Shown here piece by piece: positions 19,838 through 29,189 of a DNA stretch of 64,000 nt. Below the pieces are notes generated by a model. It was not told where the DNA came from and did no database searches. It worked only from the letters and a program-made list of their open reading frames with translations. Every line of letters starts with the position of its first letter. The stretch's first letter is position 1. Position numbers and translations under genes: made by a program. Source of the DNA: an uncultured Burkholderiales bacterium (GTDB lineage Bacteria > Pseudomonadota > Gammaproteobacteria > Burkholderiales > Burkholderiaceae_C); contig CALTTG010000011.1 of the NCBI GenBank assembly GCA_943908475.1, positions 1 to 64,000 on the forward strand, read 5' to 3'.

Positions 19838-21085
19838 TCACTTCAGGCCCATGCAGTTGGCGTAGAACGTGGTGGTGGCGGGCCAATCTGAAAACACGCC
19901 CAGGACACCCACCTGACGGGCCAGCACATCGAGCACCTGGAAGGCGTCACCCTCGCGGCTCACGGCCTTGTCGAAGCTTTGGTAATAGAACCCATTGTTG
20001 CCATCGGCCAAAATGCCGCTGCGCTCCAAGGTCCACGTGATCACGTCTAATCCTGCCGCACGCGCATTTTTGGCCGCTTGCGAAGGCACGATCTGACCTT
20101 GCGCATTGGTGCTCAGCAAGGCGAAGATGGGAGGCGCCCAGACACGAATGCCCTGAGCCCGGTAGCCCGCCAGTTCGCTGGCCGTGGGCAGTTCGGCGAC
20201 GGCGTTGGCATCGTCCAGGAACACGGCTTGTTTGCCGAACGCTGGCTCGTTGTTCACCCAGTACAGCACGTCGTTCTTGTCAAACGACTGAGGCCACACT
20301 TTCGAGGGTGCGACGCCGGCGGCTTTGTACTCGTCGATCATCTTCTGGGCATACTGCTGCTGAGAGAAGCCCTCAAAGGGCATGTTCACCGATGGCGACT
20401 TCAGCTCTGGCGTCATCTGGACACCCAGTCGTTTGAACAGGGCAATGCTCTCGGCGTGGGTCATCAAGGTGCCGCTGGTGGGGCCGCTGTAGAGGTCAGT
20501 GCGCCAGGTGGCGGTGCCGTTCACATACTCCTGGGCCGTGACGGCATAGGGGTTGAAAGCGTCCATCTTGCCGCGCAGCGTCTTGAACTCGGCCAAGGTG
20601 ATGTCGCTGGTGCGGCACTCGGCGCTGGCGGGCTTGAGCAGCTTGCCGGTGGCATCGAGCTGGGCCGGCACGAAGGGCTGGGTGCACTTGCTGGCCAGGG
20701 GCGTCAGCAGGATGTTGGTGGTGGTGTGCAGATCGTTCTGGGCATGCCGGCACACCAACTGCTTGTCTTTGGTGAAGGTGACATCGCACTCGATGATGCC
20801 AGCGCCCATGCGGGCCGCCGCCGTGTAGGACTCGACCGTGTGCTCGGGGAACTGCAGGGGAGCGCCTCGGTGGCCGATCGAGAAGTCGCTGGGCCGCATG
20901 ACATGGCGGGTGTCGGCGCAATGCTGCAGCTTGCGCTTGAGCGGGCTGTCTTTCATGTCCCGCACCAGAAAGTCGGGGCGAGGCCCCACTTGCACAGGCG
21001 CTGTCCAGAACGCCAGGGCCGGCAGGGCCGTCGCTGTCAGGCTCGCGGTCAGGGCCAGCAGGCCCGAAAACTTCTTGAGGTTCAT
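19838..21085 (-). CDS. Periplasmic glycerophosphodiester phosphodiesterase
   Basis: 415-residue secreted enzyme of the GDPD family that hydrolyses glycerophosphodiesters to sn-glycerol-3-phosphate plus alcohol. A signal peptide ([17 protein letters not shown]) ends near residue 25. Catalytic motifs are [14 protein letters not shown] (His-Arg and Glu), [19 protein letters not shown] and TPELKSP; GFFSDWP-like [11 protein letters not shown] is near the end. A long insertion with TTTNILL and SKCTQPF marks the GlpQ-like subtype with calcium dependence. The product would feed the glp genes at 2.7-6.8 kb. The ATG at 21085 has GGAGA before it. Confidence 0.9.
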   Translation of the reverse strand: MNLKKFSGLLALTASLTATALPALAFWTAPVQVGPRPDFLVRDMKDSPLKRKLQHCADTRHVMRPSDFSIGHRGAPLQFPEHTVESYTAAARMGAGIIECDVTFTKDKQLVCRHAQNDLHTTTNILLTPLASKCTQPFVPAQLDATGKLLKPASAECRTSDITLAEFKTLRGKMDAFNPYAVTAQEYVNGTATWRTDLYSGPTSGTLMTHAESIALFKRLGVQMTPELKSPSVNMPFEGFSQQQYAQKMIDEYKAAGVAPSKVWPQSFDKNDVLYWVNNEPAFGKQAVFLDDANAVAELPTASELAGYRAQGIRVWAPPIFALLSTNAQGQIVPSQAAKNARAAGLDVITWTLERSGILADGNNGFYYQSFDKAVSREGDAFQVLDVLARQVGVLGVFSDWPATTTFYANCMGLK

Positions 21086-21196
21086 GCGGGGTCTCCACAA
21101 TGGTGAGGCAGATGCCCCTCAATGTGTGAGTCCCCCGTGTCTTGGGCATGACGCCCCCGTGAAGGGTGCGTGACAGCCCCTGGTGCGACTGGCCGA

Positions 21197-21937
21197 TCAG
21201 CGCCCCTGCGCGCGACGACGCCTTCGAGCGGCCCAGCCCATGCACAGGCCTCCCACGACCGCCAGCGCCACGCTGGAGGGCTCCGGCACGGGTGTCACAC
21301 TGACCTGCAGATGATCCATGCCCCACGACTCGTCGTCGAGGTCCTGCACACCGGGGCCCTCCATCAGGAAGGTCAAGGTGGCCGTGCTGGCGGTATGGGC
21401 CAGGCCCTTCAGGCGCGGCTCCAGGAACAAGTCGTAGGCACTGTCGGTGTAGAAAGGGCCTGCCGCCGGGCCTGTGAAGCCGAGGCTCACCTTGCGGGCC
21501 AACTCGGCCCCAGCGGGCGCCACATAGCTCTGCACCTGGTAGTCGGCCGCGTTGGCAAAGCTTTCACGGAAGATCTGGACCCCATCGAGCGTGATGGTCA
21601 GGAAATCGCCCTGAGGAAAGGTGCCTGTGCCGTCCAGCGAATCGATGGCGGCCATCAGAAAGCCCAGACTGATTTCGGTGTGAGCCGGCAGCTGGTCGAG
21701 CGTGAGCGTGACACGGTTGCCCGTGGGCACGCGCAGCATCTGGCCGCTGAAGGTGAGCCCCGAGGCCCCCAGCCCGGCAAAGCCTTGAACGTCGGTGGAC
21801 GCAGCCACGCCCACCTCCAAGGCCGCAGGCACACCCGCCTCAAAATCGGTGCTGAACACCGTGGTGGCCTGAGCGCCTGGCCCCAGTACCGATGCCATCG
21901 CCAGGATCAAGGCCCCGGCCTTGCGACGCACATTCAT
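21197..21937 (-). CDS. PEP-CTERM sorting domain protein 1
   Basis: 246-residue exported protein of unknown role. It has a signal peptide (AGALILAMASVLGPGAQA), a beta-rich body and a C-terminal PEP-CTERM anchor: VPEPSS, a hydrophobic helix (VALAVVGGLCMGWA) and the basic cluster RRRRR. Such tails are recognised by an exosortase, usually encoded elsewhere with exopolysaccharide genes. The ATG at 21937 follows a strong GGGAGG site, almost the same leader as the second PEP-CTERM gene at 31965. The predicted product is surface-exposed or extracellular. Confidence 0.9.
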   Translation of the reverse strand: MNVRRKAGALILAMASVLGPGAQATTVFSTDFEAGVPAALEVGVAASTDVQGFAGLGASGLTFSGQMLRVPTGNRVTLTLDQLPAHTEISLGFLMAAIDSLDGTGTFPQGDFLTITLDGVQIFRESFANAADYQVQSYVAPAGAELARKVSLGFTGPAAGPFYTDSAYDLFLEPRLKGLAHTASTATLTFLMEGPGVQDLDDESWGMDHLQVSVTPVPEPSSVALAVVGGLCMGWAARRRRRAQGR

Positions 21938-22001
21938 GGTGAAACCTCCCTTTGAAGCCTTCACTGTAAGGAACCGCCGGGCCGCCTCCCATCCCTAGAA
22001 T

Positions 22002-22023
22002 GAAAACGGCCCCGAGGGGCCGT
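22002..22023 (-). terminator. Rho-independent terminator after glnS
   Basis: Perfect 8-bp inverted repeat ACGGCCCC / GGGGCCGT with a two-base loop at 22006-22023, followed on the minus strand by TTTT then C. It lies just downstream of the glnS stop codon. Confidence 0.8.
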
Positions 22024-22029
22024 CTTGCG

Positions 22030-23832
22030 TCACTTCCAGCCGTCTTTCAGGCCCGTGATCTTGTTGAACACGGGACGATCGGTGGTGTGATCCTGTCGAT
22101 CGGCCACGAAGTAGCCAAAACGCTCGAACTGGAACTTCTGGTCGGGCCGCGCCTGCGCCAACGAAGGCTCCACATAGGCCGTCACCACTTTTTTGCTGTC
22201 AGGGTTCAGGCTGGCCATGAAGTCTTTGCCACCCGCATCGGGGTGCGGGTCGGTGAACAGGCGGTCGTACACGCGCACCTCGGCCGCCACGCCATCAGAG
22301 GCCCCCACCCACGTGATGGCGGCCTTGACCTTGACGCTGTCGGCGCCCGGCGTGCCGCTTTTGGTGTCGGGCACCACCGTGGCCTGCACTTCGGTGACCT
22401 GACCTTCGGCATTTTTCGTGCAGCCGGTGCACTCGATGACGTAGCCGCCCTTCAGGCGCACCTTGTTGCCCGGGAACAATCGCTTGTAGCCCTTGGGCGG
22501 CACTTCCTCGAAGTCTTCGCGCTCGATCCAGACCTCGCGGCCCAATGTGAAATGGCGAAGGGGCGACTCGGTGCCTTCCGGCGGGTGCGGCAAGGCCGGC
22601 AACGAGCAGGGCTCGAGGTGGCCAGCCCCCATGACCTCGTCCCAGTTGGTGAGGACCAGCTTGACGGGGTCGAGCACCGCCATGCCTCGGTGCGCCTTGT
22701 TTTCCAAATCATCGCGCAGGGCGATGTCGAGCGTGCTGTAGTCGATCCAGCTGTCGGACTTGCTCACCCCAATGCGCTCGCAAAACAGCTGAATGGCTTC
22801 AGGCGTGTAACCACGTCGACGCAGGCCCACGATGGTGGGCATGCGGGGGTCATCCCAGCCCGTCACCACGCCTTCATCGACCAGGGCCTTGAGCTTGCGC
22901 TTGGAGGTGATGACATACGTCAGGTTCAGGCGTGCAAACTCGTGCTGGCGGGGCACCGGTTTCTGGAACACCCCCAGGTCAGAGAGCTTGTCGAGCAGCC
23001 AGTCGTAGAAGGGGCGCTGGTCTTCGAACTCCAGCGTGCAAATGCTGTGGGTGATCTGTTCGAGCGCGTCTTCAATCGGATGCGCGAAGGTGTACATCGG
23101 GTAAATGCACCACTTGTCGCCCGTGTTGTGGTGGGTGGCACGGCGGATGCGGTAGATGGCCGGGTCCCGCATGTTGATGTTCGGGCTGGCCATGTCGATC
23201 TTGGCCCGCAGCACGGCGGCGCCGTCGGCCAGTTTGCCATCGCGCATCTCGCGGAAACGCGCCATGTTTTCGTCGGCGGTGCGGTTGCGGAACGGGCTGT
23301 CCACACCGGGTTTGCCGAAGTCGCCGCGGTTGATGCGCATCTCTTCAGGCGTTTGCTCGTCCACGTAGGCCAGGCCCGCACCGATCAGGGCCTCGGCCGC
23401 CCGGTACATGACGTCGAAGTAATTGCTGGCGTAGTACAGGTGACTTTGTGGTTCGCCGTTGAATTGCGAGTCCCAGCCAAAACCCAGCCACCGGACCGCA
23501 TCCAAGATGGCATCGACGTACTCTTGCTCTTCCTTCTCGGGGTTGGTGTCGTCAAACCGCATGTGGCAGACGCCACCGTAGTCGCGCGCCAGACCGAAGT
23601 TCAGGCAGATGCTTTTGGCATGACCGACGTGCAAGTAGCCGTTGGGCTCGGGCGGGAACCGCGTTCGGATCTTGGCGGGATCGGGCTGGCCGGTCGCCTG
23701 GTGGGCGGCGTCGCCAGGGGCGCCCGCCCAGCGTCGGCTGGCGTAGGTGCCCAGCTCCAGGTCGCGGTCGATGATGCCGCGCAGGAAATTGGTGGATTTG
23801 TGAAGGATGTCGTCGTCGGTCGGGGCGTTCAT
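22030..23832 (-). CDS. glnS: Glutaminyl-tRNA synthetase
   Basis: 600-residue class I aminoacyl-tRNA synthetase charging tRNA-Gln. The HIGH-type motif is PPEPNGYLHVGHAKS and the KMSKS equivalent is TSKRKL. HMRFDDTNPEKEEQEYV and the C-terminal anticodon-binding beta-barrels (RPVFNKITGLKDGWK at the end, split in two parts) are as in GlnRS. Direct GlnRS is found in beta- and gammaproteobacteria. The gene is monocistronic, with its own terminator. It also contains a long antisense open frame, which is a GC-codon artefact. Confidence 0.97.
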   Translation of the reverse strand: MNAPTDDDILHKSTNFLRGIIDRDLELGTYASRRWAGAPGDAAHQATGQPDPAKIRTRFPPEPNGYLHVGHAKSICLNFGLARDYGGVCHMRFDDTNPEKEEQEYVDAILDAVRWLGFGWDSQFNGEPQSHLYYASNYFDVMYRAAEALIGAGLAYVDEQTPEEMRINRGDFGKPGVDSPFRNRTADENMARFREMRDGKLADGAAVLRAKIDMASPNINMRDPAIYRIRRATHHNTGDKWCIYPMYTFAHPIEDALEQITHSICTLEFEDQRPFYDWLLDKLSDLGVFQKPVPRQHEFARLNLTYVITSKRKLKALVDEGVVTGWDDPRMPTIVGLRRRGYTPEAIQLFCERIGVSKSDSWIDYSTLDIALRDDLENKAHRGMAVLDPVKLVLTNWDEVMGAGHLEPCSLPALPHPPEGTESPLRHFTLGREVWIEREDFEEVPPKGYKRLFPGNKVRLKGGYVIECTGCTKNAEGQVTEVQATVVPDTKSGTPGADSVKVKAAITWVGASDGVAAEVRVYDRLFTDPHPDAGGKDFMASLNPDSKKVVTAYVEPSLAQARPDQKFQFERFGYFVADRQDHTTDRPVFNKITGLKDGWK

Positions 23833-24115
23833 GACCTGATTCTATCGACCGCTCATCGCCCGCAGCGCCCCCCATCGCCGTTTTTCCGACACCCCGCCAC
23901 CGTGGCCCCGTGTGCGAGCGCGCGCGAGGCCTTGGCGGAAAGTGATAACCGAAATGTCCGTCTCCCTACTCACCACCGAATGGCGAACCCCGCAGACTGA
24001 TCTGGCGCTGGCGGCTCGGCCTGTTCCGAGGTGTCGGTGCCAAGGGGCCCGTGTTCCCCCTTGTTCACCGTGACGCGTTGGTTGCGCGCACTTCACCCAT
24101 CCGTAGGAGACATTC

Positions 24116-25051
24116 ATGACCTTCAAACTTCAAGCCAAACTCGCCGTGGCAGCCTGCACCGCGCTGCTGGCCGTGCCCCATGCCCATGCCGCCGCCCCCA
24201 AGAACCCCGTGGTGCTGGTGCATGGCTTCACCGGCTTTGACACCGTGCTCGGGCTGGACTACTGGTACGGCATCACCAAAGCCCTGGAGAAAGACGGCGT
24301 CAAGGTGCTGGTTGCGCAGGTGAACCCGTCCCAAACCTCCGAGTACCGGGGGGAAGAGCTGGTCAAGCAACTGCAAGCCTGGAAGGTGGCCAACAAGGTC
24401 ACCAAGTTCAACCTGATCGGCCACAGCCAAGGCGGCCCGACGGTCCGTTATGCCGCCAGTGTCCGCCCAGACTTGGTCGCCAGTGCCACCACGGTCGGCG
24501 GCGTCAATCTGGGCTCGACCCTGGCTGACAAAATGGTCAACGACAAGACCATTGCCGAGGGCAACTGGCTGGACTCGTTCGGCACCTCGCTGCTGAAACT
24601 GATGGGGCTGGCCTCCAGCTACGACGGGGACGCCGACAAGATCGACGCCTCGATCGCGGCGCAAGACATGACCTACGCCTCGGCGGTCGCCTTCAACAAG
24701 AAGTACCCAGAAGGTGCACCAGCCATCGAGGGCAAGCCCGGAACCCAGGAAAACGGCTCGAACGGCGTGAAGTACTTTTCGATCGCCGGCGATGCCAACG
24801 GCACCACCAACAGCTTCGATGTGATTGATTTGCTGTTGGTGAGCACCACCGCCAAAACCGTCTTCAAGGACGTGGTGGCCGACGGCGTTGTGCAAACCTC
24901 CTCGCAGTACTGGGGCAAACACCTCAAGACCTACCCCTGGAATCACTTCGATGAAGTGAACCAGTCACTGGGCCTGATCGGCAAATCGGCACCATCGCCC
25001 AAAGATGTGTACCGTTCGCTGGCCCAAATGCTGGCCAGCAAGGGACTCTGA
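24116..25051 (+). CDS. lipA: Secreted triacylglycerol lipase (family I type)
   Basis: 311-residue lipase with a signal peptide ending about ...HAHA (residue 24). The oxyanion region is PVVLVHGFTGFD, the nucleophile elbow GHSQGG, and the catalytic histidine probably lies in the NHFDEVNQ segment near the end. The organisation matches Pseudomonas/Burkholderia lipases that need a dedicated foldase, and one is encoded immediately downstream. The mature protein has no cysteine, so the usual family I disulphide is absent. Start after GGAGA. The upstream gap of 283 bases holds no gene; I see no convincing promoter there. Confidence 0.92.
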   Translation: MTFKLQAKLAVAACTALLAVPHAHAAAPKNPVVLVHGFTGFDTVLGLDYWYGITKALEKDGVKVLVAQVNPSQTSEYRGEELVKQLQAWKVANKVTKFNLIGHSQGGPTVRYAASVRPDLVASATTVGGVNLGSTLADKMVNDKTIAEGNWLDSFGTSLLKLMGLASSYDGDADKIDASIAAQDMTYASAVAFNKKYPEGAPAIEGKPGTQENGSNGVKYFSIAGDANGTTNSFDVIDLLLVSTTAKTVFKDVVADGVVQTSSQYWGKHLKTYPWNHFDEVNQSLGLIGKSAPSPKDVYRSLAQMLASKGL

Positions 25052-25121
25052 GTTCAGTCCATGACGACCTAGGCATCGGTCAATGGTTCACGGACCGATG
25101 CCACCCTTGCAGAGAGCAACC

Positions 25122-26093
25122 ATGTCGCTTCGCATCGATTCCCGCGTTCGACGACCCTGGCTCGTCGGGACGGCGCTGGCCCTGCTGACAGGCGCCGTCG
25201 TGGTCGTGGTCCTGTCCGACTCGTCCCACATGGCCACACAGGGGCGTGTCATATCCAGGGTCGACTGGCCATGGCAGGAGACGGGCCCGCACGACACCGC
25301 CGGCCCCAGCGCATCGGCCGTCCAAACCGCGCCCCCAGGCCGGACGCGAAGCCCTGCCGAGCTGCGCAGCGTGCTCCAACAGGGATCGTTCGCAGGCACG
25401 TCGCCCGTGGGTTCCTGGTGCGTCTCGGCGACCCAAAACCTGGCGCCTTGCCTGGGCTTGAGAGCGCGTTTCGAGTACTACATCAACGGCCTGGGCGAGA
25501 TTTCATCGGCCGAAGTGCGCGTCTTGATCGAGGATGAAGCGCGGCGTGCACACGGCGACGCATTGGCCATGCAGATCATGGCGGTGTACGACCGGTACTG
25601 GCTGGCCCGCAACCACAACCTCAACCGTCAGGTCGACATGGCCGACGTCACAACGTGGCTCCCCGCCCTGGAGGAGGCCCAACGCGTGCGCTTGCAAACC
25701 CTGGGCGCCGAATGGAGCAAGGCCTTCTTCAGCGAGGACGACCAGGAGTTCCGCGAGACCCACCAACGCGCACTCACAGGCACCCCGCCACCGCCCTCAC
25801 ACCGAGACCCCGTGCCTCGTGTGCAGCCCGGCACCGACTCGGAAGCGCTGCGTGCGCAGCGCATCGAGCGATACGGCAAAGCGGTGACGGACGAGCTGGA
25901 GGTGCTGGATGCCAAGCAACGCCACTTTGATGAACACCTGGCCCTCGCACGAAGCGAATGGCGCCGACTGCAAGATCAACCCAACCTCAGCGAAGTAGCC
26001 CGGCGGCAGCACTTGCAAGGGTTCATCGAGCAACATTTCGACCCCCTGGATCAACGCCGCGTCGCCAGGCTGCTGGGCCTCACCACGCCTTGA
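25122..26093 (+). CDS. lipB: Lipase-specific foldase (lipase chaperone)
   Basis: 323-residue inner-membrane chaperone that folds the adjacent lipase in the periplasm before type II secretion. An N-terminal anchor (VGTALALLTGAVVVVVL) is followed by a Pro/Ala-rich linker, the LEGTDVDG-like region (QQGSFAGTSPVGSWC) and a helical domain. The foldase signature RxxFDY..S/T-A is seen as RARFEYYINGLGE, with Asp to Glu and other changes. The C-terminal helices (EVLDAKQRHFDEHLA..RRQHLQGFIEQHF) match the family. It sits 70 bases after lipA. The ATG at 25122 gives the usual anchor; earlier in-frame starts exist. Confidence 0.9.
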   Translation: MSLRIDSRVRRPWLVGTALALLTGAVVVVVLSDSSHMATQGRVISRVDWPWQETGPHDTAGPSASAVQTAPPGRTRSPAELRSVLQQGSFAGTSPVGSWCVSATQNLAPCLGLRARFEYYINGLGEISSAEVRVLIEDEARRAHGDALAMQIMAVYDRYWLARNHNLNRQVDMADVTTWLPALEEAQRVRLQTLGAEWSKAFFSEDDQEFRETHQRALTGTPPPPSHRDPVPRVQPGTDSEALRAQRIERYGKAVTDELEVLDAKQRHFDEHLALARSEWRRLQDQPNLSEVARRQHLQGFIEQHFDPLDQRRVARLLGLTTP

Positions 26094-26094
26094 C

Positions 26095-27243
26095 TCACTC
26101 GGGAGTCACCGAGCCAGCGGACCCAACCCGTTGGCGGTAGGCGCTGGGGGTCTCCCCGGTCCACCGCTTGAAGGCGCGGGTGAAGTTCGCTGGATTCAAG
26201 TACCCCAACTGCACCGCGACCTCGTCGATGCGCAGGGTGGACTCCTTCAAGAGTGACAAAGCCTCCAGCCGCTTGTGTTCATTGACGAGCTCTCGAAAAT
26301 TCAGTCCCTGGCGCTCCAAGCGTCGAGCCAAGGTGCGAGAAGACACCCTCATTCGCTCGGCCACCCGAGGCAAACTGGCGAAGCCATCCTTGGACACCTC
26401 CAACGCCTCGGCCACCGAAGCGGTGAACGACTCCTCGCTGCGGCGAACCTTGGCCAACTCGCTTTCACACCACTCGCGCGCTTGCAAGGCAGCCAAAGGC
26501 TGTGCGAGGGTGGGCCGCTGGGTCAACAAATCGCGGTGAATGAACAAGCCATCGTGATGGGCGCCAAATGTGGTGGGGGGCAACAAGCGCTCGTATCGGG
26601 CAAACGCCGCCGGACGCGCCCAGCTCAGCAACACCCTGGCGTGCGTCAGATGGGCGGCGTGCGACGCCCCTCCAGCCAGATGCCGGGCACAGTTCAACCA
26701 GGCGGCCAGCGTGCTTTCCACGGCGAACCGATGGGCAAAGCCCAAAGGCATCTTGGCGCTGACCTGAATGTGCACGCCCTCCTCGGTCCGATGGTGCCGA
26801 ATGTCCACAAATCGCGAGCCCAGGGGCGCATATCGAACCGCGACTTCCAGCGCATCCTCCAGCGTGCTCGACGAGATCAACGCCAGCCCCATCGGGCCAA
26901 ACATCGTCGGAGGAACGTGCAGCCCCAACTCGATCCCGAAACAGGGATCTTGGGTCAAGGACAAGACTTGGTGAATCAGGACGGCGTAGCGGTCGGCAGG
27001 CACCAGGGCCCTTGGGTCTGCCAAGTCGGTCTCCGCCAACCCCGCTTGCCGCAGCAACCGCCCTCGGTCAAGCCCGCGGCCCACCGCGAGATCACACAGC
27101 AGCACCAACAAGGCCGCAGGCACGGGCGGGGCGAGATGCGCCCCAGGAATGTCTCGAAGGAACACGGGCAGACCACCACAACGCAACGAAGAACTCAGGC
27201 AATGGTGTCGGAAAGTCAGGCGGACGGTGAATCTGGAAAACAC
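26095..27243 (-). CDS. AraC-family transcriptional regulator (OruR/ArgR-like)
   Basis: Up to 382 residues. An N-terminal ligand-sensing domain of the arabinose-binding-domain type (PAALLVLLCDLAVGRGLD..LLRQAGL, PFGxxG-like MFGPMGLALISSSTLEDAL) precedes a C-terminal double helix-turn-helix (RVAERMRVSSRTLARRLERQG and IDEVAVQLGYLNPANFTRAFKRWTGETPSAYR). It is divergent from the hydrolase at 27312, its likely target, and ends one base from the lipase-foldase operon. The annotated start is a GTG at 27243; a GTG at 27165 would give a more typical N terminus, so the first 26 residues are uncertain. Confidence 0.88.
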   Translation of the reverse strand: MFSRFTVRLTFRHHCLSSSLRCGGLPVFLRDIPGAHLAPPVPAALLVLLCDLAVGRGLDRGRLLRQAGLAETDLADPRALVPADRYAVLIHQVLSLTQDPCFGIELGLHVPPTMFGPMGLALISSSTLEDALEVAVRYAPLGSRFVDIRHHRTEEGVHIQVSAKMPLGFAHRFAVESTLAAWLNCARHLAGGASHAAHLTHARVLLSWARPAAFARYERLLPPTTFGAHHDGLFIHRDLLTQRPTLAQPLAALQAREWCESELAKVRRSEESFTASVAEALEVSKDGFASLPRVAERMRVSSRTLARRLERQGLNFRELVNEHKRLEALSLLKESTLRIDEVAVQLGYLNPANFTRAFKRWTGETPSAYRQRVGSAGSVTPE

Positions 27244-27311
27244 TCATTGCAGATTCACCTATTTAGTTCACCATCAGAACATTAAACCCCCAACCTTGGA
27301 GCAACCTCACC

Positions 27312-28724
27312 ATGACGACCCTGTCGACTGGCGCCCTGCGTCCCTTGAGCCTGGCCTGGCTGTTGGCCTGTGCCGTGACCACCAGTCACGCTGCCGCACC
27401 GCGGCTGTCCATCGAGGCCCCGCCTCCTGGCAACAGCTACGGTGACCGAGCCGACCAATTCGGGGCAGCCCCGTTCATCGAGCAAGAGTTTTTTGTCCAG
27501 GGGCAGGCACGACGCTTCAAAGGCGTCGGCACGCTGGGCACCGATGGCAAATGGAATGTGGTGGTGGACTCCAGCAACCACCCCTACAAAACCGCCATCA
27601 TCGTGCGGCGTCCCGCCAGCGCGGCGCAGTTCAATGGTGTCGTGCTGGTGGAGTGGCTCAACGTGAGCTCGGGCTACCCGCTGGATGTGGACTGGGGCAT
27701 GAACCGCGAGGAGATTTTGCGCAAGGGCTACGCCTACGTGGGCGTGGCCAACCAGAAGGCTGGCATTCAGGGGGTGCAGAAACTGACCCAGTACGGTGAC
27801 CGCTACGCCACAGGCAGCATCTCCAGCGACGACCTCTCCTACGACATCCTCTCCCAGGTGGGACAAGCCTTGCGCGAGCAATCCGGCGTGCTGCTGGGTG
27901 GCCTCAAGCCGGTGAAATTGCTGGCCAGCGGGCACTCGCAATCGGCCGTTCGCCTCACCACCTACGCCAACGCCATTCAACCCATCGATCAAGTCTTTGA
28001 TGGCCTCCTCATCCACGGTCGCGCCAACGTGGGTGCCAGCATTTCGTCGGTGGGCAGCAATGTCCCCTTGAGCTACACCCACATCCGGGCCGACAGCAAG
28101 GTGCCGGTGTTCCAGATTCAATCTCAAATGGACGTGACGGTGCAATCGGGCACCTCGCAGGCGTTGGATTCCGACAAGGTTCGTTATTGGGAGGTGGCCG
28201 GCAGCGCACATGCCGACGAGTACCTGCTGGAGAACATCTACGCCGTCAGCGAGCGCGAGGTGGGGTTCGACCGCCCGACGTGCGGCAAACCTCACAACGC
28301 GATGCCGTTTTACATGGCCCAGAACGCGGCTCTGCGTCACCTGACGCGTTGGGTCAGCCAAGGCACGCTGCCGCCCGTGGCTCCGCGCCTGAAGCGCAAC
28401 TGGTTGGGCAGCATCACCAAAGACACCCATGGCAATGGGGTGGGTGGCTTGCGTTTGCCGGACATTGAGACGCCTGTGGCCACCTACGGCAATGCCAACT
28501 TCACCTCGGGTTCGCTGGCCTTCTTGGATCTGTTCGCCTGCGTCGCCGGCGGCTACACCGAGCCCTTCAGCGCCAGCAAGCTCAAGGCGCTGTATCCGAC
28601 GACGACTGCTTATGTGAGCAAGTTCAAGGCTGCGGCCGACGCTGCACTGGCGGCCGGACACATCCTGCCGGAAGACCACGCCAAGGCATTGGCCCGGGCA
28701 AAAGCCACGGCCTTGCCCCAGTGA
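27312..28724 (+). CDS. Secreted alpha/beta-hydrolase domain protein
   Basis: 470-residue exported protein with a signal peptide ending near TTSHA (residue 27). It resembles the large alpha/beta hydrolase domain family (Pfam Abhydrolase_10), with VVLVEWLNVSSGYPLDVDW, the nucleophile elbow SGHSQSA, and a candidate catalytic histidine in VAGSAHADEY. The substrate is unknown. It is divergent from an AraC regulator, with a 68-base AT-rich gap, and may be its target. The ATG at 27312 follows GGAG at 27298-27301. Confidence 0.82.
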   Translation: MTTLSTGALRPLSLAWLLACAVTTSHAAAPRLSIEAPPPGNSYGDRADQFGAAPFIEQEFFVQGQARRFKGVGTLGTDGKWNVVVDSSNHPYKTAIIVRRPASAAQFNGVVLVEWLNVSSGYPLDVDWGMNREEILRKGYAYVGVANQKAGIQGVQKLTQYGDRYATGSISSDDLSYDILSQVGQALREQSGVLLGGLKPVKLLASGHSQSAVRLTTYANAIQPIDQVFDGLLIHGRANVGASISSVGSNVPLSYTHIRADSKVPVFQIQSQMDVTVQSGTSQALDSDKVRYWEVAGSAHADEYLLENIYAVSEREVGFDRPTCGKPHNAMPFYMAQNAALRHLTRWVSQGTLPPVAPRLKRNWLGSITKDTHGNGVGGLRLPDIETPVATYGNANFTSGSLAFLDLFACVAGGYTEPFSASKLKALYPTTTAYVSKFKAAADAALAAGHILPEDHAKALARAKATALPQ

Positions 28725-28746
28725 CCTCTGCCCCCACGGGCAGGGC

Positions 28747-29172
28747 TCAGGCCTGAGAGGATGGAACGCCCTCTCGGGCACGCTCGGCGTAACGATTGAA
28801 CCGCCAAGACGAGGCTTCCAAGGTGATGCGGCGCCAAGTGCCCCGCTTTTCGCCGGGGCTCATTTCGGGCCACAACTGCACCTCGTCGAAGGTGCGCCCA
28901 CAGCCCTTGCACAGGTCATCGCCCTGGCTGGTCGAGCAAATGGCAATGCAAGGCGTGTCGGGGGTCGTCTCGTACCACGCCATCCAGGCGGCATGGGCCG
29001 CCGACGGCATGGTGTCTTCGTCGCACTCGACCTCGTGGTAGTACACCAGCAAGGCATACACCTCGGCGAGGGCTCGCAGCTCCGGGCAAAGGCCCACGCC
29101 GTCGGGCGACGGCGCACGGTCTCTCCACCAATTGATGGCCGATTCAATGTCGGTGATGTGGATGCCTGCCAT
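28747..29172 (-). CDS. DUF3717-DUF1289 fusion protein
   Basis: 141-residue protein joining two small domains. The N-terminal half (IHITDIESAINWWRDR) is DUF3717; the C-terminal half has the DUF1289 cysteine pattern TPCIAICSTSQGDDLCKGCGRTFDEV followed by W..MSPGEKRGTW, quoted here in pieces. The four cysteines suggest a small metal site. The function is unknown. Its start lies 17 bases after the trpS stop codon, so the two are probably co-transcribed. The ATG at 29172 is preferred over 29193. Confidence 0.8.
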   Translation of the reverse strand: MAGIHITDIESAINWWRDRAPSPDGVGLCPELRALAEVYALLVYYHEVECDEDTMPSAAHAAWMAWYETTPDTPCIAICSTSQGDDLCKGCGRTFDEVQLWPEMSPGEKRGTWRRITLEASSWRFNRYAERAREGVPSSQA

Positions 29173-29189
29173 GGCGTGTCGCGGGCCGA

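Noticed and set aside
22000..24000. Long open reading frame antisense to glnS (666 codons)
   Set aside because: glnS is a clear GlnRS gene. High-GC codon use leaves few stops on the opposite strand; the antisense product has no recognisable domain and unlikely His/Arg/Gly/Val composition.
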